From Martinezella hainanensis (lineage in GTDB: Bacteria; Pseudomonadota; Alphaproteobacteria; Rhizobiales; Rhizobiaceae): a stretch of 64,000 bases of DNA. Shown in pieces: positions 26,862-35,418 of the stretch (its first letter is position 1; each line of letters begins with the position of its first letter). Location of the stretch: assembly GCF_900094555.1 (NCBI RefSeq), contig NZ_FMAC01000005.1:1-64000 (forward strand), written 5' to 3'. The notes beneath the pieces are model-generated. The model ran no database searches and had not been told where the DNA came from. It worked only from the letters and a program-made list of their open reading frames with translations. Both the position numbers and the translations under genes were made by a program.

Positions 26862-27228
26862 GTCAAACTCAACCAAGAGTTAAAGCCATAGCGATCGCAG
26901 ATCTGCGACTTGTCGATCTTCAGGTCGCTTCCAACGCTTTTACATAGAGCGCCGCGTACTCACAGCACACCGCGCTGTGAGGCTGGTGTGTGATCTATCT
27001 CAAAATCTGATCAAAATGTGAAGATTGGTAAATCCTGGGGATCATGTCGATAACCCAGTTCAAGTGGCTTGGGCAACAATCGCACGCGCCATTTACATAG
27101 ATGAGCCAGGCGTAACGTAAGACGACAAGGGACTCCTTGCTGAAGCTACAGCGATACCTTTTGGTGCTGTGCGCAATAACCTTGAATCAATCTTTGGAAG
27201 CTGATCATTCGTTTCAATAGATACCGGA
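26862..27228. other. Gene-free stretch with a palindrome
   Basis: No convincing gene. A perfect 14-bp palindrome TCGCAGATCTGCGA lies at 26895-26908, about 35 bp after the frameshifted small gene; its role is unknown. Confidence 0.4.
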
Positions 27229-27474
27229 CTATCGATGCGCCTTTTGCCCATCGAGATAACCGTGTTCGAAGGCTTTTGCGAGTGCGCTTCCCGCTGGATA
27301 GGGATTTTCTTCATCCTCCCTTTCGCGCATACCAGCGCCACCTCCACGCTCATAGGCTCGTCTGGTTGCCTCATCCAAAGCTTGCGAACATTTGGCGCCG
27401 ATCGTTTCGACTTTTCTCGGACTACACGGCTCCGGCCCCAACCGGGATGGGGTGAGGGGGTTCTGGGCATGCAT
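27229..27474 (-). CDS. Rmf/CrpP-like small protein
   Basis: 81 aa. The C-terminal half (RRAYERGGGAGMREREDEEN, then PYPAGSALAKAFEHGYLDGQ) has the spacing of the Rmf/CrpP fold: AYERG...G, ENPYP, then W/F-x-x-G-x-x-x-G. Rmf binds stationary-phase ribosomes; CrpP-like members have diverse roles. The start at 27474 follows GGAAAG and lies inside the repeat shared with the window's left edge, where the same ATG is preserved; this supports it. Function is by fold similarity only. Confidence 0.6.
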   Translation of the reverse strand: MHAQNPLTPSRLGPEPCSPRKVETIGAKCSQALDEATRRAYERGGGAGMREREDEENPYPAGSALAKAFEHGYLDGQKAHR

Positions 27475-27672
27475 AGATCTTTCCTCCCTAAAGCATAAAG
27501 CGGCCTGCCGTGGATGATCCGAGCAAGTTTATGGGTTTTCTGAAACGCTGACCTGCAAGGATCTCGCCGCCGCTAGAGGCGCCAACCGCACTTTCGATAG
27601 GCTACGAAAGAGGAGCGCGGCGATGATGGAGCATTATCGTTCGCCGTTTAAGGCTATTTGATGCACTGAGGC
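27461..27672. repeat. 212-bp direct repeat, copy 2
   Basis: Matches 1-212 without gaps. It covers the first 14 bases and the upstream region of the Rmf/CrpP-like gene (minus strand). Together with copy 1 it brackets 27.2 kb of mosaic DNA in direct orientation. Confidence 0.8.
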
Positions 27673-28076
27673 TTAGGGGATTTATTGTTTCTGCTCTTGG
27701 CGGACGATATTTCCGTGTCAAAAGCCTACTTGAAATTGGTGCCTATCAGATGAGGTGTTCGATCGGTGCCCGGAAATGTCCAACTGATCAGCTCGGATGT
27801 GTCAGACGCGGCTAGAGGCGATTGCTTTGCATGTCAGCGCGAAGTCATGCTGCGTCGCAGCGCGCATGGCTGCATTGTACAATAAAAGATTTCCAGTCGC
27901 CCATGAATCGGACATTATGCTTGCAGCTGATGCACATGGCGGTCTTTTCCTCTCAGTGCCGCCGCGTCGACTGTTCCCTCTGGAGTTTTTGAAACCTTCA
28001 TACCTAAACGCCGCGGATCTTTCCGGCGGCCCATTTTTTCTTCGGGCTCCACGCACATTTCAGTTGAGCGCGGCGA
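27673..28076. other. 400-bp gene-free stretch
   Basis: Between repeat copy 2 and the toxin gene's end. Frames at 27797-28192 (plus) and 27802-28056 (minus) look random, with no ribosome binding site. Confidence 0.4.
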
Positions 28077-28370
28077 TTAGTCTTCCTGGGTGGGCGGCCA
28101 TTGCCGGGCGGTATGTACGAGCGCCAATACCCATGCCCTGTTTGCTGCTTCGTCCACTTCGCAGACGAGCCGGTAGCTTTCATGCGGGATGAATTCATGT
28201 GTGCCGGGGATCTTGCCCATACGGCTGAGCATCGGGAAATCGCCGGGCTTGCCAGTCGCCTCGCTGAACAGCTTGTCCGTCTTGAGCGCCGCACGCGGAT
28301 TCTCGACCGCGATGTAATCGACAATATCGGCTCGATCCTGTCGCGCCACCGCAACCCATCTGACTTTCAC
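28077..28370 (-). CDS. ParE/RelE-family toxin
   Basis: 97 aa, intact. Typical ParE/RelE order: VRWVAVARQDRADIVDYIAV, a helical hairpin, MLSRMGKIPGTHEFIPHESY, then the strand-rich end VCEVDEAANRAWVLALVHTA and RQWP. Such toxins poison gyrase (ParE) or cut mRNA on ribosomes (RelE); the RQWP ending favours the ParE side. It overlaps its antitoxin by 4 bp, so the two are co-translated. Confidence 0.88.
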   Translation of the reverse strand: MKVRWVAVARQDRADIVDYIAVENPRAALKTDKLFSEATGKPGDFPMLSRMGKIPGTHEFIPHESYRLVCEVDEAANRAWVLALVHTARQWPPTQED

Positions 28371-28660
28371 AGATCCGCCTCATCGATCCGGCGGCGCAGC
28401 TCCGCGCGGCGTGCCGTCGCGTTGGCTTCCACTTCCTCATTGGAGACGTGCATGCCGGCGTCACGCTGTCCACGTGCGATCTCCACTTTGCGACGCAAGT
28501 AATCATCGTACTGTCGCGTCTGCTGGCGACGGTTGATATATTCACGCATCAGTTTGCGCGGCACCTGGGCCGCCGGTCGGTCATCCGCGGCGGCTTCGGC
28601 CATGAACGTATCGCGCAACTCCGGTTCCAGTTTCATCGTGAAAACGGCTTTCGTCGACAT
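28367..28660 (-). CDS. Antitoxin of the ParE-like module
   Basis: 97 aa. The start KAVFTMKLEPELRDTFMAEA matches a ribbon-helix-helix DNA-binding domain; the rest is charged and helical and should wrap the toxin. The ATG at 28660 follows AAAGGAG. It should repress its own promoter through the palindrome at 28684. Confidence 0.85.
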   Translation of the reverse strand: MSTKAVFTMKLEPELRDTFMAEAAADDRPAAQVPRKLMREYINRRQQTRQYDDYLRRKVEIARGQRDAGMHVSNEEVEANATARRAELRRRIDEADL

Positions 28661-28683
28661 GGCGAGCTCCTTTTGCTGTATTG

Positions 28684-28693
28684 GGTATATACC
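28684..28693. promoter_or_regulatory. Palindrome at the toxin-antitoxin promoter
   Basis: GGTATATACC, flanked by TTG and AA (TTGGGTATATACCAA, 28681-28695), 23 bp upstream of the antitoxin ATG. Suitable size and position for antitoxin autorepression. Confidence 0.55.
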
Positions 28694-28806
28694 AAGGCAT
28701 TACCATTGTCTCCCCGATACTCATCGGCGGGCCGTACGCGAGCCAACGCATATTTCCAAAGTATGTGAATCGATGTCGCCGAACGACCCCGCCAGTCCTC
28801 GAAATT

Positions 28807-29697
28807 TCAATAGCTTGTAGTGCTAACTTTCCGCCTGCTAAACGCAAGTTTCAGAGCATCAGCGACGGCTCGGATAGCAGGAACGGTCGCGACTTCGGAA
28901 TGTACGACGAGCCAGACCTCCCGCGTCAGAAGAGGTTTATCGCCAATACGCTGCAGCCCTGCCAACACTTCCGGGGCGAAATCAGGCAAGATGACGGCTC
29001 CGCCGGCAGCTCTGGCTGCGGCTGCCTGATATTCCAGAACTGAAGACTTGATTGTGACGGGACGATCTCCCGCCACTTCCTGCAGGCGGACCTGCTGCGG
29101 CGATGATTTCATAGAGTCATCGTAGCCGATAAAAGTCCAGTCTTCGGGAGAAATGGTCCGGAGGTACTCTGGCGATGCGTAGAGGTTAAAGTTGATCGTT
29201 CCGAGCTTCGCGATCGAATAATCACCTTCCTCAGGGCGCGACATCCGAATGGCGATGTCCGCCTCTCGTCGGTTAAGGGAGGCAAAGCGCTTTTCACCGA
29301 GCAAGGTGACCTGAATTCCGGGAAATTCCCTCCTGATATCGACGATCGGCTGCACGAGGAGTGCCATCGACAAAGCGGGCGGCGCACTGATGCGTACGTG
29401 GCCTCGCGCTTCCGTCGGGCTGCTGCGTCCCAATTGCTCGATCACCATCATCTGGCTTGCAATAGGGGCGGCGAGACTTGCGACCTGCTCACCGTCCGGC
29501 GTGAGGACGATACGGCGCCCGCGTCGGTCAACCAGCTTTCGCCCCAGCTTCGCCTCCAGTGATGCGACCCGCCGGCTGACGGTCGCATGCTCGACGCCAA
29601 GGTTCTTTGCGGCACCGAGCAAGGTTCCGACCGTTGCAAGCGCCAGAAAATGCCTGAGATCATCCCAATCGGGCTGTGTGAATTCCTTCCCATTCAT
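28807..29697 (-). CDS. LysR-family regulator beside a quinone oxidoreductase
   Basis: 296 aa from the ATG at 29697 (an ATG at 29733 is in frame). N-terminal winged helix: DWDDLRHFLALATVGTLLGA and VSRRVASLEAKLGRKLVDRR; then a substrate-binding effector domain (GHVRISAPPALSMALLVQPI). This is the CrgA/DmlR-like LysR branch. It is divergent from the oxidoreductase gene with 69 bp between, so it most likely controls that gene. Confidence 0.9.
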   Translation of the reverse strand: MNGKEFTQPDWDDLRHFLALATVGTLLGAAKNLGVEHATVSRRVASLEAKLGRKLVDRRGRRIVLTPDGEQVASLAAPIASQMMVIEQLGRSSPTEARGHVRISAPPALSMALLVQPIVDIRREFPGIQVTLLGEKRFASLNRREADIAIRMSRPEEGDYSIAKLGTINFNLYASPEYLRTISPEDWTFIGYDDSMKSSPQQVRLQEVAGDRPVTIKSSVLEYQAAAARAAGGAVILPDFAPEVLAGLQRIGDKPLLTREVWLVVHSEVATVPAIRAVADALKLAFSRRKVSTTSY

Positions 29698-29766
29698 TGG
29701 GCAACAATAGGGAATTTTCAATCGATACGCCATGGGGCACGATGCTGTGAATCAGGAGATAGACCA

Positions 29767-30738
29767 ATGACAGACCAAATCGTAATGCTTGTCGCCCCCG
29801 GCGACGTCACCCAGTTCCGTGTCGAGGCACAGTCGATCGCACCACCGGCGGCCGGCGAAGTCAGGGTTCGCCATCAGGCGATCGGTACGAACTTCCTCGA
29901 TATCTACCACCGTAAGGGCCTTTATCCGCTGCCAAGCTATCCGGCCGTAATCGGGGTTGAAGCCGCTGGTATGATCGAAGAGGTTGGACCTGGAGTCGAC
30001 GGCTTTAAAGCGGGTGATCGTGTGGCTTATGCTGGTGCCCCAGTCGGAGCCTATTCTTCGGTCAGAAACATCGCTGCGGAGCGCTTGGTTCGCCTTCCGG
30101 ATGGTATCCCGACCAAGACTGCAGCCGCGTCGCTTTTGAAGGGTATGACAGCGCATATGCTTCTTCAAAAGGTCTGCCAGATAGGTGGCGGCGACACCGT
30201 TCTCGTGCAGGCCGCCGCCGGCGGTCTCGGAAGCGTCCTTGTCCGCGGCGCGAAATCTTTGGGCGCGACCGTGATCGGTACAGTCAGTTCGAAGGAGAAG
30301 GCCGATCTGGCCAAGTCCTACGGGGTCGATCACCTGATCGTCGGCCGCGATGCTGATGTCGTCGCTGAGGTCAAGCGATTGACCGACAATCGTGGCGTCG
30401 ATGTCGCCTATGATGGGATCGGTGGTGACATGCTGCTCAAGAGCATTCGCTCGGTCAAACCGTGGGGGATGGCGATAACGATAGGGCAGGCCGCAGGCCC
30501 GATCCCGCCCGTTGCTGTTGAGGAGCTTCGCCCCGGAAAATCGCTCTCGCATCCCAGCGTCATGGCCTGGTGCGCCGACATTGCCAGATACCAGGAGGCC
30601 GCACGGGCTGCAGTAAAATGGATGGAGGCAGGCGTCGGTTCACATATCAGCGGCGAATATGCCTTGGCCGAGATCGTCAAAGCGCATGAGGAGATTGAAA
30701 CCGGTCGTTCGGCGGGAAGCATCCTTCTTCTTCCGTAG
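29767..30738 (+). CDS. NADPH quinone oxidoreductase (zeta-crystallin type)
   Basis: 323 aa from the ATG at 29767, after CAGGAGATAG; the frame is open upstream through the LysR gene. Medium-chain dehydrogenase fold without catalytic or structural zinc ligands: IGTNFLDIYHRKGLYPLP near the start, nucleotide motif VLVQAAAGGLGSVLVRGAKS, then VDVAYDGIGGD. It should reduce quinones with NADPH, one electron at a time, as a detoxifying enzyme. A LysR gene lies divergently upstream. Confidence 0.92.
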   Translation: MTDQIVMLVAPGDVTQFRVEAQSIAPPAAGEVRVRHQAIGTNFLDIYHRKGLYPLPSYPAVIGVEAAGMIEEVGPGVDGFKAGDRVAYAGAPVGAYSSVRNIAAERLVRLPDGIPTKTAAASLLKGMTAHMLLQKVCQIGGGDTVLVQAAAGGLGSVLVRGAKSLGATVIGTVSSKEKADLAKSYGVDHLIVGRDADVVAEVKRLTDNRGVDVAYDGIGGDMLLKSIRSVKPWGMAITIGQAAGPIPPVAVEELRPGKSLSHPSVMAWCADIARYQEAARAAVKWMEAGVGSHISGEYALAEIVKAHEEIETGRSAGSILLLP

Positions 30739-31269
30739 GCGTTCCTTAATTACAGCTCGGAAAACGGTCTCGGTATGACTTCGCGTGGGGAGGTATACGT
30801 GACACGATACGTATACCGCTGCGCTACCTCAACGCATCGACGTTGTCGTACTGGATCTTTCCCGGGATGTATCAACCGCCTAAAGCCGTCCGAATGGATC
30901 GAGCTAAAGGCGCAGCCAAAATGCATCCAGCAATTTGGAAACCACGAACTCTCAAAAGCGAGGCGATAACTTGGTCGCTATGTCGTCATGCGACGGTAAC
31001 CACAAGAACAAAGTGATCGAGGCAAACGACCGATGAAGCCGAATCTTGGTGGTATATTGAATGCAGATCTTTGATGTGTCTTATCCAAAAGTGTAACTAA
31101 GCTATTCAAAATAATAAATTAAATATTGGAAAATCCAGAAAGCATTACAGGTTTATATCCGCTCGGAAAATCATGCGCGTTAAGTCGAAACCGGATCACC
31201 GGCCAGCTGGAGCACCTTGAGCCCGAGATCAAGAGCCGCTTGGTGTTTGCTCTATGTCAATAAATGTCC
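30739..31269. other. 530-bp gene-free stretch with an inverted repeat
   Basis: Contains a perfect inverted repeat at 30792-30817 (GGTATACGT, 8 bases, ACGTATACC) and becomes very AT-rich at 31080-31150. A 64-codon frame at 30775-30969 has the palindrome within it and looks non-coding. Converging genes on both sides. Confidence 0.5.
30792..30817. promoter_or_regulatory. Perfect inverted repeat, possible operator
   Basis: Nine-bp arms GGTATACGT and ACGTATACC separated by 8 bp; arm centres are 17 bp apart. It lies 54 bp after the quinone oxidoreductase stop with no T run, so it is not an obvious terminator. No adjacent gene starts are recognised. Confidence 0.4.
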
Positions 31270-32469
31270 TTAGGGGACGGTATCGGTCTGCGTGACCAGA
31301 TCCAGAAACAAACGTTGCGGAGCGGTCGGCAGCCAGGTCCTTCGCAACGTTAAGCCGATGGGTCTTGCCGTATGCTCCAGATGGAGCGGCAAGGCCTTGA
31401 GAAGGCCGCGGGTTAGCTCTGCCTGGGCCTGCAGAAAGGAGATGCATCCCAGATGATTGGTCCTGCTTAGAAGTTCTCGCATCAAGATCAGCGAGCTTGA
31501 TTCGACGATCGCAGCCGGTCGTTTTGCCAAACCCTCGAACAGCGCGTCGAAATGCTTTCGGATCGGCGTTCCCTTCTGCCCGACGACCCAGGGATAGGAT
31601 GCGAGTTCTTCAGGAGTAGGCTTTGCTTGTCCAACAAGCGGATGCCCGGTGCCGGCGACGACGACGATCGTGTCGGTGAATAGGAACCGCTGCTCGATGT
31701 CACCGATCGGAGCCGGTTCTCTCAGTGCCCCGATGAGGAAGTCGATTTCGCCGCGCCGAAGCCCGGCAAGCAGATCGGCATAGGGTCCCTCTAGGACATG
31801 GACCGGTGTCCGCGGACGAAGCTTTCTGAATTCGGCAATGGCTCTGGGGAGCACAAAGGATCGCGAAAGAGGCATCGCGCCGATGACGACGGTCCCGGCC
31901 TCCTCCTGATTTGCCTCGGCAAGGTCCACCTCGGCCTGGGCCAGCTCCGCCAATGCAAGACGTGCCGCCTGCGCGACCGAATTGGCCATCCGCGTGGCTA
32001 CGATGCCATAGGAAGTCCGCTCGAAAAGCGCTCGCCCCGCTTCTTCCTCGAGCTGAGTGACGGCTCTGTGGACGGTCGGTTGCGCGACACCCAGTTTCTT
32101 TGCTGCAAGGGTGAAGTTCTCGCACTCGCGCACGGCGATTAACGCACGAAGCTGCGAGGTGGTCGCAACCAGCTTTAGGCGTGGACTGAGCTCGTTCAAT
32201 GCCGGGTCAAGGTAGCCGAACGCCCGTTTCACCCGCTCCGCCAGAAGATCGCCCCGACTATTTGCAAAAAGGCCTTGAGGCGTCCTGGTGAATAATGTCG
32301 TCCGCAGCTCACGCTCGATTTTTGTCAGCGCCTGCGTCACCGCCGGCTGCGAAAGATGGCTGGTTGCGGCGGCCTTGGTCACGGATTTGGTGTCTATGAC
32401 GGCGAGGAAGACCCGCAGATGCCGAAGATTGTGCTGGATTTGCGCTGTCGAAGGTGTCTCGTCGTTCAA
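31270..32469 (-). CDS. LysR-type regulator with two successive helix-turn-helix domains
   Basis: 399 aa, about 100 longer than ordinary LysR proteins because the DNA-binding domain occurs twice. Domain 1 (about 15-75): LRVFLAVIDTKSVTKAAATS and QPAVTQALTKIERELRTTLF. Domain 2 (about 105-162): LRALIAVRECENFTLAAKKL and QPTVHRAVTQLEEEAGRALF. A single substrate-binding domain follows (GTVVIGAMPLSRSFVLPRAI). It overlaps the dehydrogenase stop by 4 bp and is the last gene of the leftward aromatic-acid operon, so it probably senses a pathway acid such as gallate or oxalomesaconate. Confidence 0.92.
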   Translation of the reverse strand: MNDETPSTAQIQHNLRHLRVFLAVIDTKSVTKAAATSHLSQPAVTQALTKIERELRTTLFTRTPQGLFANSRGDLLAERVKRAFGYLDPALNELSPRLKLVATTSQLRALIAVRECENFTLAAKKLGVAQPTVHRAVTQLEEEAGRALFERTSYGIVATRMANSVAQAARLALAELAQAEVDLAEANQEEAGTVVIGAMPLSRSFVLPRAIAEFRKLRPRTPVHVLEGPYADLLAGLRRGEIDFLIGALREPAPIGDIEQRFLFTDTIVVVAGTGHPLVGQAKPTPEELASYPWVVGQKGTPIRKHFDALFEGLAKRPAAIVESSSLILMRELLSRTNHLGCISFLQAQAELTRGLLKALPLHLEHTARPIGLTLRRTWLPTAPQRLFLDLVTQTDTVP

Positions 32470-33353
32470 TCCGGGTAGGACTCCAAGATCATGTCGGCTC
32501 TTGCTTCGAGGGTACTTGCCTCGGGTCGAATAACGAGTTCACCGATCTGGCGCTGCCAGTCCGCGGTCGCAACGGCCATGCGGTCTGGCAGTCCCAATTC
32601 CCTCAGGGTGGCAGCGACTTCGACCATCTCCGAAGCCCGCCGCTTTCCGTGAACCATCATTCTTTCAAGGTTGTAGGCGGCCCGCATGTTCCAGTCTATC
32701 CCCGGATCGGAGGATTGAAGAGAGGCAAGCACCGCTTTTTCCACGCCGGCCCTTCGAGCCGCCAGAAAGCATTCCGCCGTCAAGGCCTCGAAACCCTTGA
32801 TCATGACAGAGCGAAGCATCTTGACAGACGAAGCCTCTCCGACATTGCTGCCGGCAAGCTTTGCATTCATATGCAATTCCGCCAGCGCGGCCTGCGCCTG
32901 CTCGGCTGCCGCGCCCGATACCAGGAGCGGCGTGCGATGGCGGGCAGGGTGCACGGGAGACATGACCGCAACGTCGACATAGATGGCTCCAGCTGCTTCG
33001 ACGATTCCGGCAGCCATCGCCTTCGTCTTCGGCGAGCAGGAGTTGCAGTCGAGATACAGGACGCCAGAGGCCAGAAAGCTTGCCGCACGCTCGGCTGCTT
33101 GCAGAGCATTGTCCGCCGTCACGAGACTGAACACAATCCTTTTGGCTGCAAGCGCCTCGCCCGGAGTGCCGGCGCAGTGGACACCAAGGCTATCGCATGT
33201 CTCACGCAGTCCCGTTCGAAGAGCGGGGTCTTCGACTTTCAAGTCGAAGGTCGAGATGGCGCCGTGCCCTTCCACGCCCAGGATTTCCGAACGCCATCCC
33301 GAGACGAAAGCCTGTGCCGCTTCGCCAAACCCGATCAGACCTATCGTCATCAA
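32466..33353 (-). CDS. NAD(P)-binding dehydrogenase, DUF1932 type
   Basis: 295 aa. N-terminal Rossmann motif GLIGFGEAAQAFVSGW; a 6-phosphogluconate-dehydrogenase-like middle (VLYLDCNSCSPKTKAMAAGI) and a helical C-terminal domain (SVKMLRSVMIKGFEALTAEC) typical of DUF1932. It probably oxidises or reduces a beta-hydroxy acid. Its place in the aromatic locus suggests a side step, such as recycling a pathway by-product, but no reaction can be assigned. It overlaps the LysR gene and follows the binding-protein gene by 70 bp. Confidence 0.85.
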   Translation of the reverse strand: MMTIGLIGFGEAAQAFVSGWRSEILGVEGHGAISTFDLKVEDPALRTGLRETCDSLGVHCAGTPGEALAAKRIVFSLVTADNALQAAERAASFLASGVLYLDCNSCSPKTKAMAAGIVEAAGAIYVDVAVMSPVHPARHRTPLLVSGAAAEQAQAALAELHMNAKLAGSNVGEASSVKMLRSVMIKGFEALTAECFLAARRAGVEKAVLASLQSSDPGIDWNMRAAYNLERMMVHGKRRASEMVEVAATLRELGLPDRMAVATADWQRQIGELVIRPEASTLEARADMILESYPD

Positions 33354-33423
33354 ACACTCTCCACCCTTTACTGCGGCATGGTTTTTGAAGGGGGCGGAAA
33401 CAATGCGCCGCCCCCGGCAAGAA

Positions 33424-34593
33424 CTAGTGTGCTGGATCTTTCACGTTTTCGATCGTTTGGAATTCCGTGTTGTAGAATTCGTCGCCGACCTTCTCGACCT
33501 TGCGCATGTAGATGTTCTGCACGATGTCGCGCGTCTGCGGGTCGATCGAAATCGGGCCGCGCGGACTTTGAAGCTGCATTCCCTCGGCAGCTTTCACAAA
33601 GGTATCGCCCGTCGCGTCACCCTTCGTCTTGTCGAGCGTCTTATAGATGAGATCGAGCGCGTCCCACGCCGCTGCGGCGACCATGTTCGGGCGCATGCCG
33701 TTGTTGTTCTTCTTGAAGGCGTCGACGAAGGTCTGGTTTTCCGGCGATGCGTGGTTCGTCGAGTAGGGACCGCCGGTGATGACGCCAAGGGCCGGCGCGC
33801 CCATATCGTTGAGGAGATCGTCGTCGGTGACGTCGGCCATCGCGATGACCTTGATGCCGGATTTATCCAGTCCGCGTTCGACGAACTGCTTCATGAATGC
33901 TGCGCCAGCGCCGGTTGGAACGAAGACGAACAGGCCTTCCGGCTTTTCGTCGGCCGCGCGCTGAAGGAACGGCGCGAAATCCGGGTTTGCGAGCGGGACC
34001 TTCAGCTTCGAGATCACGGAACCGCCATTGGCTTCGAGCGTTTTGGAGAACCATTCTTCTGCATCTGCGCCCGGACCGTAATCCGAGACGATGCTGACGA
34101 ACTTCTTCGTGCCGTTTTCGGGCGCCCATTTGCCGATGACGCTTGCGACCTGCGGAATGGTCCAGGACGTGCGCAGCATGTAGGGCGACGCCTTCATGAT
34201 CGAGGACGTCGCTGCAACCATGATGATCTGCGGGATCTTGGCGCGCTTGGAAATCTGCGCAACCGAAAGGGCGGTTGGCGTGTTGCCAAACCCGGTCAGG
34301 ATCGAAACCTTGTCGCTCGTGACGAGTTCCTGCGAGATGCGCAGGGCGTTGTCTGCGGAGCTGCCATCGTCCTTGACAATAAATTCGACCTTCTTGCCGC
34401 CAGCGGTCTCTCCATGGGTCGCAACATAGGTCTTGAGTGCTGCGTTGATCTGGCGGCCATTCGACTGGAAGCCGCCGGTCATTGGGATGACGACGCCGAC
34501 CTTGACTGTGTCTTCCGCCCTGGATGCGGTGGTCGTCGCGGCCACGATCGCAAGAGTGGCCATGATGCCGGTAATCATCTTTTTGGTATTCAT
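33424..34593 (-). CDS. Branched-chain-type ABC binding protein (LivK-like)
   Basis: 389 aa. Signal peptide about 1-26 (ending ASRAED), then the type I binding fold: VKVGVVIPMTGGFQSNGRQI, DDGSSADNALRISQEL. Such proteins in this transporter family bind amino acids but also aromatic acids such as hydroxybenzoates. The neighbours encode gallate-type catabolism, so an aromatic acid is the likely ligand. It lies after livF by about 115 bp on the same strand. Confidence 0.9.
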   Translation of the reverse strand: MNTKKMITGIMATLAIVAATTTASRAEDTVKVGVVIPMTGGFQSNGRQINAALKTYVATHGETAGGKKVEFIVKDDGSSADNALRISQELVTSDKVSILTGFGNTPTALSVAQISKRAKIPQIIMVAATSSIMKASPYMLRTSWTIPQVASVIGKWAPENGTKKFVSIVSDYGPGADAEEWFSKTLEANGGSVISKLKVPLANPDFAPFLQRAADEKPEGLFVFVPTGAGAAFMKQFVERGLDKSGIKVIAMADVTDDDLLNDMGAPALGVITGGPYSTNHASPENQTFVDAFKKNNNGMRPNMVAAAAWDALDLIYKTLDKTKGDATGDTFVKAAEGMQLQSPRGPISIDPQTRDIVQNIYMRKVEKVGDEFYNTEFQTIENVKDPAH

Positions 34594-34707
34594 TCTCTCC
34601 TCCTTCTTTCTTTGTTCGACATGCGGAAAGATCTCTCCCCGCAGCCCATCCTGTCGTTTCGTCTCACTTGCGTTCTGATTTCGGCTTGCGGTCGGTGTGG
34701 CGCTTCT

Positions 34708-35418
34708 TCATTCGGTTGTGCCCACGCCAAGGAACTTGCCCAGTGTCTGGCGATCCTCCGCCAGGCGGCTGCTGTCGCCGGAATAGGCGACGCTTCCCCG
34801 GTCGAGGATGATTGCCTTGTCGGTAATCGCGAGCAGTTGCTGTGCGTGTTGTTCGACGATGATTGCCGCAAGTCCCTCGCCGCGAACAATTCTGCGGATG
34901 GCCGCGAGAAGTTCCTCGACGATGATCGGCGCCAGTCCTTCCGTCGGTTCGTCGAGAAGCAGGAGGATTGGATTAAGCACGAGCGCACGGCCAATCGACA
35001 ACATCTGCTGCTCTCCGCCGGAGAGCTGGTTTCCGAGGTTCGATCGCCGTTCCTTGAGCCGCGGGAAGAGATCGTAGACTGCTGACAGCGTCCATCGGCC
35101 GGGTCGAGCAACCGCCGTTATGTTTTCCTCGACCGTCAGCGACCGGAAAATTCCACGTTCCTGCGGAACCCAACCGATGCCGGCCTCGACACGCCGTTCG
35201 GGCGGCATGCCTTGAATAGCCGTACCCTGCAGCCGGATCGACCCTGATCGATATCGGGTCAAGCCGACGATCGTGTTGAGGGTCGTCGTCTTGCCGACGC
35301 CATTGCGCCCCAAAAGTGCGACGGCTGTTCCAGGCTCGACCGATAGGTTGACGCTATGAAGGACGGTCGCCTTGCCATATCCGGCAGAAAGGGATTCGAT
35401 CCGCAGGAGCTCAGCCAT
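34708..35418 (-). CDS. livF: Branched-chain-type ABC ATPase (LivF)
   Basis: 236 aa from the ATG at 35418, after GAGGGGC; the longer frame to 35490 overlaps livG deeply. Walker A LLGRNGVGKTTT, signature LSGGEQQM, Walker B ILLLLDEPTEGL are all intact. It works with LivG as the ATPase pair of the importer. It overlaps the livG stop by 8 bp. Confidence 0.93.
   Translation of the reverse strand: MAELLRIESLSAGYGKATVLHSVNLSVEPGTAVALLGRNGVGKTTTLNTIVGLTRYRSGSIRLQGTAIQGMPPERRVEAGIGWVPQERGIFRSLTVEENITAVARPGRWTLSAVYDLFPRLKERRSNLGNQLSGGEQQMLSIGRALVLNPILLLLDEPTEGLAPIIVEELLAAIRRIVRGEGLAAIIVEQHAQQLLAITDKAIILDRGSVAYSGDSSRLAEDRQTLGKFLGVGTTE

Noticed and set aside
1..27672. Insertion-sequence or transposon ends
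   Set aside because: The 212-bp repeats are direct, not inverted; no transposase gene or target-site duplication was seen.
32983..35085. 700-codon open frame on the plus strand
   Set aside because: Covers the reverse strand of the LivK-like and livF genes, which have clear motifs; the plus frame is Arg-rich and without domains.
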